Part shown: positions 1 to 55,500 of the stretch, piece by piece
Layout of the letters: each line of letters starts with the position of its first letter
Position numbering within the stretch: the stretch's first letter is position 1
Source: Sympetrum striolatum
Lineage: Eukaryota; Arthropoda; Insecta; Odonata; Libellulidae
Direction of reading: 5' to 3'
NCBI GenBank assembly: GCA_947579665.1
Contig: OX388346.1
Span: forward strand, 86,244,615-86,308,614
Length of the DNA: 64,000 bases
Made by a program: the position numbers and the translations under genes
Notes under the pieces: generated by a model
What the model was told of the DNA's origin: nothing
Database searches by the model: none
What the model saw: only the letters and a program-made list of their open reading frames with translations

Positions 1-1844
1 TGTATTCACGATAGATTCTTGGCCTCAAATAGGTGAGCCAGGAAAAGGTAAACAATCCACGTCGATAAGCGATGACTCAAAGGAGGTCTATTAAATTTTT
101 AAGGATCTCCGTCGGGTGGTCGAGATGAGAGATTGGACCGAAGAAAGTTGAAGGATCGAGGAATCTGAATCCCGTTCCGCCAAACAATTGAACATGGACA
201 AAACCTCTTGCACGTCCTCGCTAAACCTGACAAGAGTTCGCTTCCCTTAGCGGTATTTTGCGGAAGGAGCGCGTGCCCCGAGAGTTTAAGTGAATTTACG
301 TATCGTCTAGTGATATTTGATGTTTCGTATCATAGAATGATGGAAATGGGTAAGATAAAGGAATAGTAGGGATACAAAATATCATAACAAGAGCTTGAAA
401 TTTGAAGTAAATAAAGATTTTTTACATCCCGTAGAAATTATCTACTGGTGTAAATAATTTGAATCTTTGGAATATCTTCCATCTCCATATTACACCGAAG
501 TGTTTATTAGCACAAGAACAATAGCAAAGGAAATATAAACATCAGAATAATTATTACGAAATTAAAAATGGAGGATAAAATCACACCTAAGAAAATGGAA
601 TATGCAAGGACGATTTCCATTTCACTTAAGTGCTTTTGCGCTACGCCTTTCAAAAAAAGGAAAATATCCAAACCGAAAAATTCAAAGTTATATTTATATC
701 TCCTTGGTGTACCTCAATACTAATAACCCCTATATACTTCATTGGTCTTCTGAGGAATTCTTAATGTAAACGACATCAAGTAATAAGCATGAAATAACGT
801 ACGAATCCTCAATTCGCTATTTTTTCTAATCTGGAGTGCATGGTTCCCTTAATACGGCTCGACTACGCACAAATTACGCACAGAAGATCGGCCATTCCTT
901 CCAAGGACAGAGATAATTCAGAATCCCAACTTAATGCGAAAAGAAAAAAGGGGATTCCTTGGTTTCTTATGCCGAATTCTGCAGAGGCAACGATCCCAAA
1001 AATACAAATCGCGACTATTTCCACGAGAGATGAAAAAAGACATTACGCTTCTTTCGATTGCTTCGGATGACGCTGACAAATATGCGGATTCACTTAAAAG
1101 CGAAGAAGTGAATTCACTTGAGAGAAGAATGCATTTCTTGCCCTTGGATCTACGATGAAAAACAACATCGACGTAAGAATGCATTGGTAGAAATATATTA
1201 TCAATAATTCTATTCTGACCATTATCACGAGCATACTCGTAAGATGCATAATTATCACGAATGATAATTTATTCATTCGGAACATTCATTCTCACCAATC
1301 ATAGAAACAATGAACATGGGGATTGTTCAGAAATAATGATTTATTTTTATTTGAATGTTTTAATTTAGTTATTCCGTTTCAATTGATTACTTTACTCGGA
1401 AAATCATTATAATTCCACGGTTGAAGTATTATTTACGTTTTTCGCCGATAGTGTGGGTGAGATTTTCCAAGACCCTGTAATTATCGAAAAATGTAAATGA
1501 AATAGAAGCTTAGCTTCTATCGTATTTGTATCGTAAATTTGCATACGGCATTAACATTTCTCCCGAGTGTCAAAAGCAGAATCTTGCTTTTATTTTGAAA
1601 AAAGGAAGAAATTGCAGAATCAGGCTCCCATTCTGTTTTTACTATCTTTAGCTACTTTATGTTGGTCAATTGATTATCCGTTAATTATTATATTATACTT
1701 CTGTTATATAAACTGATCTCGCAATCCTCTAAACTAATTATTAGCATAATGGGTGGACTCATAGTTAGCTCATTTTTTCAACAATGGTCTATCTGTATTA
1801 AATGGATAATCATAATATTTTATCGAGCGAAATCGCTGAACTTG

Positions 1845-2068
1845 TCTTATATATAAAAATGAAATGATGTTCGTGACGTCGTCTAAAAGTCGAAAACGGC
1901 TCTACCTATTTCAATATTTTTTTTTGATTCGTTCGCCTCGGTACGGAGGTGGTTTAGGAAAAACGAAAATTAGGAAAAGCCCAAAAGGAATAGCCGAAAA
2001 ATCGATCAAGCATTTCCATAAGAAATGCACGTAAAGTTCATTTTTCTCGCAGCAGGCTTTATTTAATT
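1845..2068 (-). repeat. dispersed repeat copy ending in TTTTATATATA
   Basis: Read on the minus strand, this block ends in a TTTTATATATAA-type terminus. About 30 bases of it (2011-2040, reversed) match 32223-32252 at roughly nine positions in ten. The shared core reads GAACTTTACGTGCATT. A similar T-rich, TATATA-ended tail is common on dispersed repeats of arthropod genomes. No coding remnant is visible, so the class is not assigned. Confidence 0.45.
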
Positions 2069-2953
2069 TTAAAATTTAAATTAGAAATGATAGTGGTACA
2101 AAGTCGAATCAAGCACCGAAAGAAGGGAAATAGAATAGATTCTTATTTTGGTTATGAAATATAGTTTACGAGTCAAAATTCCGAGAATTTTGATAAAATG
2201 CATGAATATTTTATCAAAATTTCGAGGTTGTAAACAACCACTTGACAATGAAGGCGATTGTTGATTCCAAGTTAATGTATTTATCCATCAAAATGCATTA
2301 AGAATATAAGTAAAGTTAGAATTAATCCTGATAATAAGTAATACACTTTACGAAGAAAAAGAAATTGCATGAGATTTAACATTTGCTGTTACGAACAATA
2401 TCCTTTGAAGAATCGCACTGAAAAAAGTACGAACATTAAAAGTTTAATTTTTTACAATTTAGTTCAAATGTCAGTAGCAACCAAGTTTTATTCTCAGCAA
2501 CTTAGTTGTTCACTGAATATTTAGTTAGTTTTAAAACGGTTTTACTCTCTCTCTACTCGAGGTCTTAATATACCAAAGAAATTCCCTCTAAAGAGGTATT
2601 GCTGATATATGGTTTGCCTTTAGTCTAGTATTAAACTCTGTAATTTTTTTACTCTATACATGAAAATATCATCTTCGAATATTTTAACTATAGGAATCCT
2701 GTCCCTGAATTTCCATTATTTGCCGATATCACAGAAAACAATCTCAAATGATTAACTGAATGGGCAAAAATCGAATCATTCCTAATTTTATATTGAGAAT
2801 CGGTTTTGCTCTTCTTGGTACATCATCTTCCTATTGGTGTTCGTTGCAGAGACAATCTATGACATTTTTCCGTTGAGAATCTACGGTCACTCCGCTAGTA
2901 AGAAATAAATATGGGAAATCGAATAGAATAAAAGTCGTAACTCTGGTTTTGGA

Positions 2954-2959
2954 TTTATT
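2954..2959 (-). terminator. candidate MELK poly(A) signal
   Basis: TTTATT on the plus strand reads AATAAA on the minus strand. It is the first canonical hexamer downstream of the MELK stop codon at 3554 and would give a 3' UTR of about 600 nt. The hexamer is common by chance in AT-rich DNA, so this is weak without transcript data. Confidence 0.3.
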
Positions 2960-3553
2960 ATAGAAATGTATTGCTTCAAATTTATAATCATACTTCAACA
3001 ACGTACAAAACAAGCATAGTGAGATTAAATTGAGCAAATATATAAATATATATTTCTTTTCTCTTAAGGACAATTATTAATATACACCGTAATATACAAA
3101 AATTGAGAAGACATATAACTATGGAAAAATACATACAAAATTTGATTTTACAAAACACTATAATTCAATGCGTTTGTTGTGATCGAACGCTCAACACTGG
3201 AATTTCTTCTTCGATAGCAACTAAAAATATAATATAAAATCTTTATAAAAAGTAAAAATATAACCTTGAGAAAGAGAAAAGACTTCCTTGCCCAAAATTT
3301 CTTTATAATACATCTCAAAATGCCTTTTGGCCCCACCTTGGTTTGTTAAGTAAAGGAAATGTCTTAAGAACTTTACTAAGACGAAAACAATTTTCTGGTC
3401 CATAGAAATGCCGCGAGACCTCTCTCTTTCAGCACTCGATTAGAGAGGTTTAACATCGTCATAGAGACAGAGATTCAAGTAAATAAGGAACGTCCTGACA
3501 GAGACATTGTTACAGAGATTTTGTAGCCGTCACCGCTTGAGAAGTGGAAGGGG

Positions 3554-46104
<42,551 letters not shown>

Positions 46105-46302
46105 TTAGAATACTGAAAAATTCGAACCGATGCGTTCACTGGGAAAGTTTCAAACAGATCAACAGTAGCAAAACGGGAATTTCTCCACCGTAAAGCAGGT
46201 GAGTAAGTACTATTTCACACTATAACCGTCATCGGAACCTAAACACTTCCACAAACATACTTAATAAACTCCACTCCACGTCCACTCCGTGTGATTCACC
46301 TA

Positions 46303-46360
46303 CAGTTTTCCCCAAATGTTCAAATGATGAGACAGTAAACAACAGCCAATAAGGATTTTC
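46303..46360 (-). promoter_or_regulatory. candidate MELK promoter: inverted CCAAT box and CHR-like TTTGAA
   Basis: On the minus strand ATTGG (46350-46346) lies about 20 bases upstream of TTTGAA (46324-46319). A possible non-coding exon follows, ending in CTGTAG|GTGAAT near 46308. Cell-cycle genes of the G2/M class, MELK among them in mammals, often pair CCAAT boxes with a CHR (TTTGAA). The motifs are short, so this is suggestive only. Confidence 0.35.
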
Positions 46361-47184
46361 CTTGGGAATGCGTGTGAAAAACAATTGCGTAAAAGCTAGC
46401 GCAAACTTAACGGAGTCGCGTGAATGATTAAGTGCATTTTCGCTGAAACCAAAACATATATAGGCGAATAAACTATAGAAAATTATTATTCTGATACCTT
46501 TACGTAAGATATATTTATTTCAACTCTAAGAGATTCCATTATAAATTAATGTCAAGAAGTTGCTTTGAACAAAAGCCGTTGTAACGTTTACAAACTTTTA
46601 TTATATACTGGCAGTAGCACTTACTAGTACGATTAGAAGTATTTTTTAGGTTGCTCAGGCTAATTTCACCAAAGTTTGGAATCCAATTAATCAAAAATAC
46701 AATTATTCAAAATTGAAATTATTTTTATCAATCATTCATTAAGTTGGTACAACTGGTATTGTTTACAAACATTGCCTGGAGGTGCGTGGCGTATATCAAA
46801 ACACCTGACAAGTTGCATCTTGACGTCGTATGGCCTTTGAAATATTGTTGGTAAAAGTATTGGCAGGATAGCATATTATCACGTATGTACTTGTTTATGG
46901 AAAGTATATTTCTAATCGTCTTTGGAATTTCCTAATTGTATTTTCTGAGCGTGGCAATACTAATGTTACGCAATTTTGTGTTCGGGCGAAAGTTTGTTTG
47001 CTTGATGTATACAATTTTGTCAATCAGCTTTTACTTTAGGAGTTGTGATTGTCTTCCCCAAATGATCTTAATACGTAATGCTTTATTGAAATATTTCAAG
47101 ACACCAATGTATTCAAGATGTTCTGGAGACTCGATCTTTGTAGCCCTTATAATCTTGTTTATTTCATTGCTTGTTGCGAAATAG

Positions 47185-47235
47185 GGTAAATTTCTAGAAA
47201 AATATTTACCAAAGAGGGTAATCTAGAAATTTACC
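47185..47235. mobile_element. 51-bp foldback insertion with 8-bp target duplication
   Basis: 14-bp inverted repeats GGTAAATTTCTAGA (47185-47198) and TCTAGAAATTTACC (47222-47235) are flanked by exact 8-bp direct repeats CGAAATAG (47177-47184 and 47236-47243). The arrangement is that of a minute DNA-transposon derivative. Confidence 0.68.
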
Positions 47236-48227
47236 CGAAATAGTTTCCCAGGTTTATCAAAACAAAACATATTCGATGATTCTTGTGGACTTATTCCATA
47301 AATATTCGTTTGTAAATAATGTTTTATAAATGGAAGAAGCATCTGACAAGTTGACAAAAGCATATGTTAGAAAGGGTACAAAGTTGATGACTAGCACCAG
47401 TACATTTTTTGGGGTGTCTTATTATACCGAAGCTATGTCTAATGATTTAAATCTGTTTAATTCATCAAGTGATGAATGAAAATAGCGAATTATTGATCAT
47501 GTCTATGATCAAGACGTAGAAGGCGGGAGAGTAATATCTCGCACAATACATCATATCCCCTCTATGGTCAACTATATGCTACGTTAAGAAAAACAATCAG
47601 CATTAATAAGTTTTATTTTGAATTGACACCATTTCACAGAATAAATATATTTTACACTTTCAACGCAAGATAAATATAGCACAAATGAATCACTTAATAC
47701 ACAAGACGAAGTATCTTCAACAGTTATCCAAGTAGTTGAGCTCATTTTAATCCAATGTGAGCAATTGATCACTAGTCATCAGTTCTAATTCTTGAATTTT
47801 CAAGAAATAAATTGAGCAAGAAAATTGAACCAATTCCCTTTCATGATATATAATATAAGAAATCCATGAAAAAATTAATTTTTAAGAAAAGTGTGCGTAA
47901 CTTTGGTTTTTGATTGTAAACACCAATATGACAACCAGCTTTACTACAAGACAATATATCTTTCTTTAAAATCTATAATTGGATTTGGCCAGGGTTAAAT
48001 AACACCTAGCATTTTGTTTTCAATCTACCAAGAATAAATGCATCAGTAAATAGAATACAAACATTGTTTGTTTCTTTTGAAACTACATTGTAGATACATA
48101 CGTAAATTCAACTGATAAACATCAAAGAAATGCAAACAGGAAACAGCTCTTCCACAAGATGTTCTCAGTTCTATTAAAATAACAATGAAAGCAATCGAGG
48201 AAGCTTTAACTGTGTGGAACTCCATCC

Positions 48228-48293
48228 TAATAAATGGGTAAAAATAACTTTTTTAAAGTGGAATTTTTCAAAGTTATTTCCACCCATTTATTA
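48228..48293. repeat. 24-bp inverted repeat
   Basis: TAATAAATGGGTAAAAATAA... (48228-48251) and its complement at 48270-48293 match at 22 of 24 positions. A 14-base string ATTAAAATAACAAT occurs at about 48173 and again at about 48289, bracketing the structure. It may be a small insertion in the GGCX 3' UTR region. Confidence 0.5.
48287..48292 (-). terminator. candidate GGCX poly(A) signal
   Basis: TTTATT on the plus strand gives AATAAA on the minus strand. It is the first canonical hexamer after the GGCX stop codon and implies a 3' UTR near 780 nt. It lies inside an inverted repeat, so it may have been supplied by an insertion. Confidence 0.3.
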
Positions 48294-49069
48294 AAATAAC
48301 AATATTTCCCTCTTAATGATAAATACTGAAAACTTAGCAAAGAAATGCATAGAAAATTTAAAAAAATATTTGCATAAAAATAATAGTTTGCCAGTGGTAA
48401 CGACATTGATCAATTCAGTGCTAGAAATGTGTAACAAGACTTGAGGTACATTTCAAAATAGTAACACAAGGTTATTTGAAGATTTTTAACCAATACAGAG
48501 AAAAGTAATATTTACCATAAAAGTATTTTTGTACGCCTAAACCAACCTGAAATACCTTTCTAAGCTGAATACCTTAATTTTTTGGGATTGAATTTATGTA
48601 AGAAAAACCCACAAAAAATAGATGAGATAAAAAAGACATTAAAAAGGGTCATTGTCGCATGAAAGTGACAATCGAATTCTATGCTCAATGTCTACGATAG
48701 GAATTGTTCTTTGACAATCCTGAGTCTTAAGACCTTCACACTTGAAGATTAAAATAATAAGAGAAAAGAAAATTTTATGATAAAATCAAAGTAATTGTGA
48801 AGTACTTAAAAGCAATAATTGAATCCTAATATTCTCCTACAATCACAGTATCAGACATTGAGCATACATTACTTTTATGATAGGACTTTTCAACATAAGG
48901 TTGAGCAGTATTCTTCCATATAATTTACACATATTAAAATACATGAATTACATCTGTAACTAGAAAATTTTCCCATACAGTCATAATCCTGTGAAAGAAA
49001 TTGTTTCCTTTATCAGTAACATTAGCACTATCCGATTATCCATAGTCAAGAATGAAGTATCCATCAAAT

Positions 49070-49530
49070 TCAGGCTACCCGAACCCGTCTGATCATCGGT
49101 ACTGAGTAAATTAGTTTTAATATCGAATTTCCAACAAAAGCCAAAGCTCTACCAAAATTACTGACACGGATTTGAACCTCTTCCTGGAACGTGGTTGGTG
49201 TTCTCTTATCCAGCATCACATCATCTCTGATCCCCAGCCTTTCCCTCGTTATGTTGTAATATGTATACATATAAAAAGAGGGACTCTCAGATATTGTGTG
49301 CACATAATGGAATGTTGATGTTGGAACAAAAGACGATTCTCCAGCAGCCAAAGTGACATTCTTTGATAAAAACTGTAGATGTCGATTTGAACGTTGCATT
49401 TCACCCTTTTTACCAGTACGTGGGCCACGTGTTTCTGGTGAATCCTTTACTTCAAATCTGACTTTTCCAGAGAGTACAGTTAATGTTACATTTCCAAGGT
49501 CAGGAGCCATATAATTTTCTAGTACAAGAC
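49070..49530 (-). CDS. GGCX: GGCX coding exon 10 (stop)
   Basis: Residues 594-746 and [37 protein letters not shown] and [15 protein letters not shown] match the beta-sandwich end of the family. A short tail ([20 protein letters not shown]) replaces the longer vertebrate C-terminus. Confidence 0.95.
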
Positions 49531-52500
49531 CTTTAACGAGGAAAAATAAAATAATTAAACCTACAGAAATGTACTCTCAATAAAACTAATTCTCATGCCT
49601 GAAAGCAATACTGTTATAAAAACTACGTTTTCTTCAATTTAAGAAAATCAAAATCACAGAATCATTTCATTGAAAAAACAATTTACCTGGAAAATCAGCA
49701 ACAAAGAGAACATCCGAGTATGGTGACCAAGAATGAACATGTTCCATTATTTCTTTCATCTTGCCTCTTCTTAAACCACTCTCAGTGTTCCACCCATAGA
49801 AAGATGGTTTATCATCCAGAAGTGGCATGAGCCATGGAACGGAGTGGAAGGGAGACCATTGATCAGCTACAGACAGGATATCGGTTCGAGGATCAAAGAC
49901 CCTTTGCTGGAAGCGCCCATTCAAGGAACACCAGACATCAACATGAACAGCCACTGATGTTAAATTGTCAATTTTGGGTTTCTTTTCCACGTTTGAGCTG
50001 TTGTTCTGAGCTGCATCTTTCAAACGTTCACCAACACAGGTAGCATACTGAACGGTCATGTCTGCATGTTTTGTCCAGCGATCACTTTGAACCCATGCCT
50101 TTAAGGAATAAAGACAGATATATATACAAAAGAAGTTAGAGCTATGTTAATCATCTACAACAGTTAAAAAGGGGAAAATCATCAAAAACATTTTTAGGTG
50201 GTTTTCCCATTCAAAAGAGGAAGAAGTTTTTACCAAGAAGACCTTCCACAGAATTTACCTGAACCTAGTCCGTAGAGCAAAAAAGAAGTGTATTGCTCAT
50301 TTATCACATTCCTTAACTGTCATTGTCATGTTCCAAGAGTAAACAGAATCAACTAGAGCATTTTCTTAAGAGGTTGAAATTGGTAGTTGCTTCTGAGAAT
50401 GGCATACTTAGATTTATATAAGGAGGAACTCTGTAAGTCTTGCAGCAAATTAATGAGAGGGTATAGAAAGAGAGGCATTTCCACTAAAAGGCGCTTGAAA
50501 TAATAAATTTATCAATTTCACCGTAAAAAGACTGACAACAAATAAGATTTCTGAATGAGAGATCATATCTGACATATAACATTTTCTGATAATCTCAAAA
50601 ACGTCATTTGGTAAGCCTACACATCAGATTACTTGTATTGCTGAAGTGGCGACAGTAACAAACTGGTACTTTGGTCTATGATTTTGATTTCATAACATCA
50701 TGAGTTGTGGGATCCCCTTGACCTTGAAGTGTTCAGTGATATAGTATGTCAACTAGGAAGATTGATTAGGATAAATTAAAATATTTCCTGTTCTACCCTT
50801 TATTCTCATCACATATCATTTCCTTATTCTCTGTTTATTGTGTGTGAAAGTCACCATATAGCAGAAACCTTCTAAGCAAAAATTCTAAGCTCTTATTCTC
50901 AAGAGATCTCTCAGAATTGTTTTTTAACTGATATTATAATGGTAGGATGAATGAAAGGAAGATTCTTTCGAATTAGTTTAAAGACATAATCTTCGCAGTG
51001 GTATCAAAAATCCCAATGTAGGTATATACCGACGTATAAATCAACCTTTGAAGCCTAAAAAAATCTCTCCGAAACCAGGGGTCCACTTATATGCCAAACA
51101 TAAAATTTAAATCTTTACCACGGAGGGGTAAATAGGTGATACTGCCTGCTTTACGCTTGTTGTACACAAACTCTCGCAACTCACCACAATTATTTCTTAG
51201 GGAGTTAATGGAAGTTGTAATAGCAGTGTCGTGATTTGATATTACCATGCTAATATTACCATTATTTCTATATTAATTAATTAACTATTAATACCATTAT
51301 GTTCCTGTTTTGTAACGCATTTTTATTTGTAAAGCCTGAGTGATGCCAACGAAAGAAACATGTGTAATAGTTATGCAGAGGCGAGAAGTTGATATTGCAG
51401 TTGAAAGAAACAATTCTAGTGCCTTAATCTTATGCGGTAAATATTCCTTAAGCTATTGTATATTTATGGATACCGTAGTTTTTCTTCCCATAAAATGAAG
51501 CTGTGGAAGTGATGTTGCCTTATTTTTTGGGTTGACTTTTACGCTGAACATAGGCTAAAATCTGAAATTCACCTAAACATTTCAGGGGTCGACTTACACG
51601 CCAGATTGACTTACATGCTGGCATATACGGAACATGAAATAAGAGAAAAAGCAAGTATCCCAACAATTATGTTCCAATAAATAGAACAATATACATCTTT
51701 CCATTCTCAACTGTCATCTGTCAAAGAAGTAAAATCTTTAAAATTACATTCCAAGGAAACGAATGAGACAATAATAAATAACTTAAAATGTCATGATTAC
51801 ACTTACGTCAGGGTCTAAAAAGTGTTCCTTCCCAGTATCTTTGTCAACCACTTTGATAACAACCAATATAGTGTCCCAAGAGTGCACCATCATATCCCAT
51901 GAGTAGCCATACAAGCCATTAGTCCAGTTGTTATAACCCTGTAAAAAATATATCGATAACTTTATGGCATAGAAATGTATCTAAATCGAGATAGTAGCAT
52001 TTTACTCAAACATTAACACGTATATGCATACATTGCATTCTTGTTTTTAATTTTCATCAAATTTAAATGCAATTTTTACCTTAGTGATGAAATGAGAGTA
52101 GGGGAGGAATGCCTGAAGACCCATGTGAGAGAGAAGTAGAGCAGCTGTGAAGTGATGCCTCAGAGTCAACCGTGACTCCTCCTTTGGATTTGCTTTTCCT
52201 GTCAACATTTTGTAAAATTTATAAAAATGAAATACAAATAAATCTTATTTGCTTCGTGAACAGGTTATAAGAAATAAAAACAATATGTAGGAGTGAACCA
52301 ACATCTTCTCACAACTTCATTTTAAAAGGTTTTTATGTCAGTAAGCAAGAGAATAAAACTTTATATAACCACAGCAAAGTTTTAAAAGAAAAAGGGAAAA
52401 TACTGGATGAGAAACAAATTAGAATAATATTGAACTGAATAAATAATATTACTGTTGAAACTAATTTGACTCTTCCTTGATTTATTTGTGCATCATTTAA

Positions 52501-55500
52501 TAAAATAACTTTTAATGGCATGAAACTTTAATTGTATAGGCATATCACTTTGTTAAAAAATTTATACAGCTTCTTGACTTATTGGAGGGAAATACTCTTC
52601 AGTTTTGAATTTCAAATATCTGTAATCCACTTGCAGAAGATAAATACATGTTTTATCGTTAAATTATATCAATATAAAACTGACATACATACACAAAAGT
52701 CACGTTTTTCGTCTCATTATAATCAGATCAAGATATATGGTGAAAACAAGAAGATTATATCATTTAAAATCTACATAATTTATTTATAACTCTATGCAAT
52801 TTCTTGTAACACCTAAGGGTAGGCTGTACACAAATTATGTAACGCAATTTGGGGGGGAGGGGTGTCTGGCCAGGCATAATGGGTCTGGTACGTGGAAAGA
52901 GGGGGATTAAGGTTTGCATCACGTCACGATTTCAGAACTGCAAAATTTCTACATGTTTAAAGTTTGAATTTAAAACTCGCACACAATTTACTGGGGAAAA
53001 TCGGCAGCTCTGATCAGAGAGTGCGAGTGGCAAGTGGTAGGCTGCACGGGTATTCCCCAGTCTGTGTTTTGTGCGATGCTAATTATCAAGAGGTCAATGG
53101 CATCTAATCTAGGTGAAATGTATGAATGGCCTTTACAAATAAAATTCTTTATTAAAGAGTGAATCATTATTGGGAACTATAAAATCTTTCTTTCCTGAAT
53201 ATAAGCCCAAAACATTTCACAAAGCACTCGTTACATAACAGAGGGGGGGTTGGGTCCTGCCTGGTGTCACAGTTCTGTAACAAGTGGGAAGGAAGGGTCA
53301 AAAATTGGAGAATTTTGCATTACGTAATTTGTGTACGACTCCTAATCTGCAAACTCCTACAATACATTTTCAAAGAATACCTTGAAATTTTTAATAAAAA
53401 ATGACATATTTCCCATGATAATCACTACTGGCCCAAAATGAATAAAATCCAACCATTTCTTGAGTCAATTGGGCGATTTTGCTAATCTTAATTAATTTAT
53501 GGCTAAACACACAAGTAAAAATGTGGCTGCTTTTTTTAAGTATCTTTCTTTCAGATAAATAACGATAGCAGTACATGGTTTAGTTAAATTCATGCTCTGA
53601 AAGAGAAAGCTATTGAGATGTTTAAAGAATAATTAAGAGGAACACATGAGAGCAACCCACCAAATGCATAGTTCCATTCTGAATGCATGTTTAACAATGC
53701 ACATTCCAAGCACAATGACAAGTGTTTAGATAAGCTGTTAAAAGGGACATCAGTTGTCAATTGTCAGAAAATAATCACATGCAAATAGGAATTTAAAATT
53801 TGAATGACCTAAACTTAAATTAACTTCATGCAGGAAAACTTTTGCCGACATTTTATCTCATTCAAGATTTATGCAAATAGGAATTTAAAGTTTTAATGAC
53901 CTAAACTTAAATTAACTTCATGTGGGAAAACTTTTGCCAACATATTAACTTTTACATTGCATAAATCTTGAATGAGGTAAGACACACACTATATTGACTT
54001 ATTTATAAAAAGGTCTTTAAACATAGTGAAATTAGTAATTAATTCTTACATAATCTCATATATTAGCATTAATCTTACAAATATGTAGCTTATATTTTAA
54101 ATCAAGTTCTGCTTGGCAAACCAGATTTATGTTTATAATTTTGCAACTCTTTACATGGATTACAACCCAGTACTGAAACATCATCATCATCAGCCATTTT
54201 CAATCTGACGTCGGATATAGGCCTCCCCAAGTACTTTCCAATTTTCTCTGCCCTGAGCTTCTCGTCGTCACGTTACACCTAAGTACTTGATGATGTCTCA
54301 ATTCCACCTGTCCATAGGTCTTCTTCTTGGTCTCTTCACATCTATTGGTATCCAGTTGAGAACTGTAGATGTCCAACAGTTATCATTTCTTCTCGCAACA
54401 TGGCCCGCCCTACCTCCATTTTAGTGATCTTACCTTATCTATGATGTCTGTAACTCCAGTCATCATTCTCACCCAAGTGTTACGTTTCCTGCCTCTTCAA
54501 GTGACTCCCAGCATACAGCCCTCCATGCTCTTTGTGTTGTCTGAAGTCTCTGGGTTATTTCAGCATTTAACACCCAAGTTTCACTTCCATAGGTCAAGAC
54601 AGGTAAAATGCATTGGTTGAAGACCTTCCTCTTCAAAATCATTGGCATTCTTGACTTCAGAAAGTGCGAGTTCCTACCAAATGCGCCCAAGTTTCATTCA
54701 TCTGTTTACTTCATTTATCCTGTTTTTCTCTCCTGTTGTTACATTTTATCCCAGGTACGTGTATTCCAAGTAAACATACAGAGGTTTTTCTCTAAGTTTG
54801 ACTAGTTCTTGCACTGGAAAAGAATTCATTACCATTGTTTTTGTTAGGTTTATCCTGAGTCCTATCTTCTATCCCGATGTGTTTAATTCTTCAAGTCTTG
54901 AAGTTAGATCTTCTGCATTGGCTGCAAAGAGAACTATATCATCTGCAAAACGGAGGTGACTGATGTACTCCCCATTTACTCTTAAGCCCGTCTCTTCCCA
55001 ATTAAGGGTTTTAAAAACTTTTTCTAAAACAGCTGTGAACAAGATAGGAGGTAGACAGTCACCTTGTTGAACTCCCTTCTCAATATTGAAATTCATAGAT
55101 CTCTTCATGCATCATTACAGAAGCTGTGGCATTCTCATAGATACCGCGTAAGAGATGGATGTACTCATCTATCCCTTGATTCTTCAGAGCTTTCAGAGTG
55201 GAGGAGGTACTTACCGAGATGATGGCCTGTTCGTAATCCACAAATCAGAGGACGAGTGGCATCTCGTACTCATTCGTTCCATTAATAATTTCCTGTAGTG
55301 TCTGGATGTAGTCCATAGTGCTGATACCTTTCCGGAATCCTGCTTGTTCTCTAGACTGGGCTGAAGACAGGGTCGTCTTAAGAATATCAGCTATTATCGT
55401 CATGAATGTCTTATAGACTATTGGAAGGAAAGTAATTGGGCTTTAGTTCTTCAAGTCTTCTTAGCTTCATTTCTTGTGCAGGACAATCCTTACATGGTTC

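Larger units (their letters stand above)
1..3553. other. 3' flank of MELK, no supported gene
   Basis: AT-rich sequence downstream of the MELK stop codon. It should include the MELK 3' UTR (roughly 2940-3553) and otherwise holds a dispersed repeat copy near 1845-2068. Positions 1-300 and 840-1160 are somewhat richer in GC and have short frames on both strands. None has a recognisable domain, a plausible splice structure or a family resemblance, so no gene is called. Confidence 0.5.
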
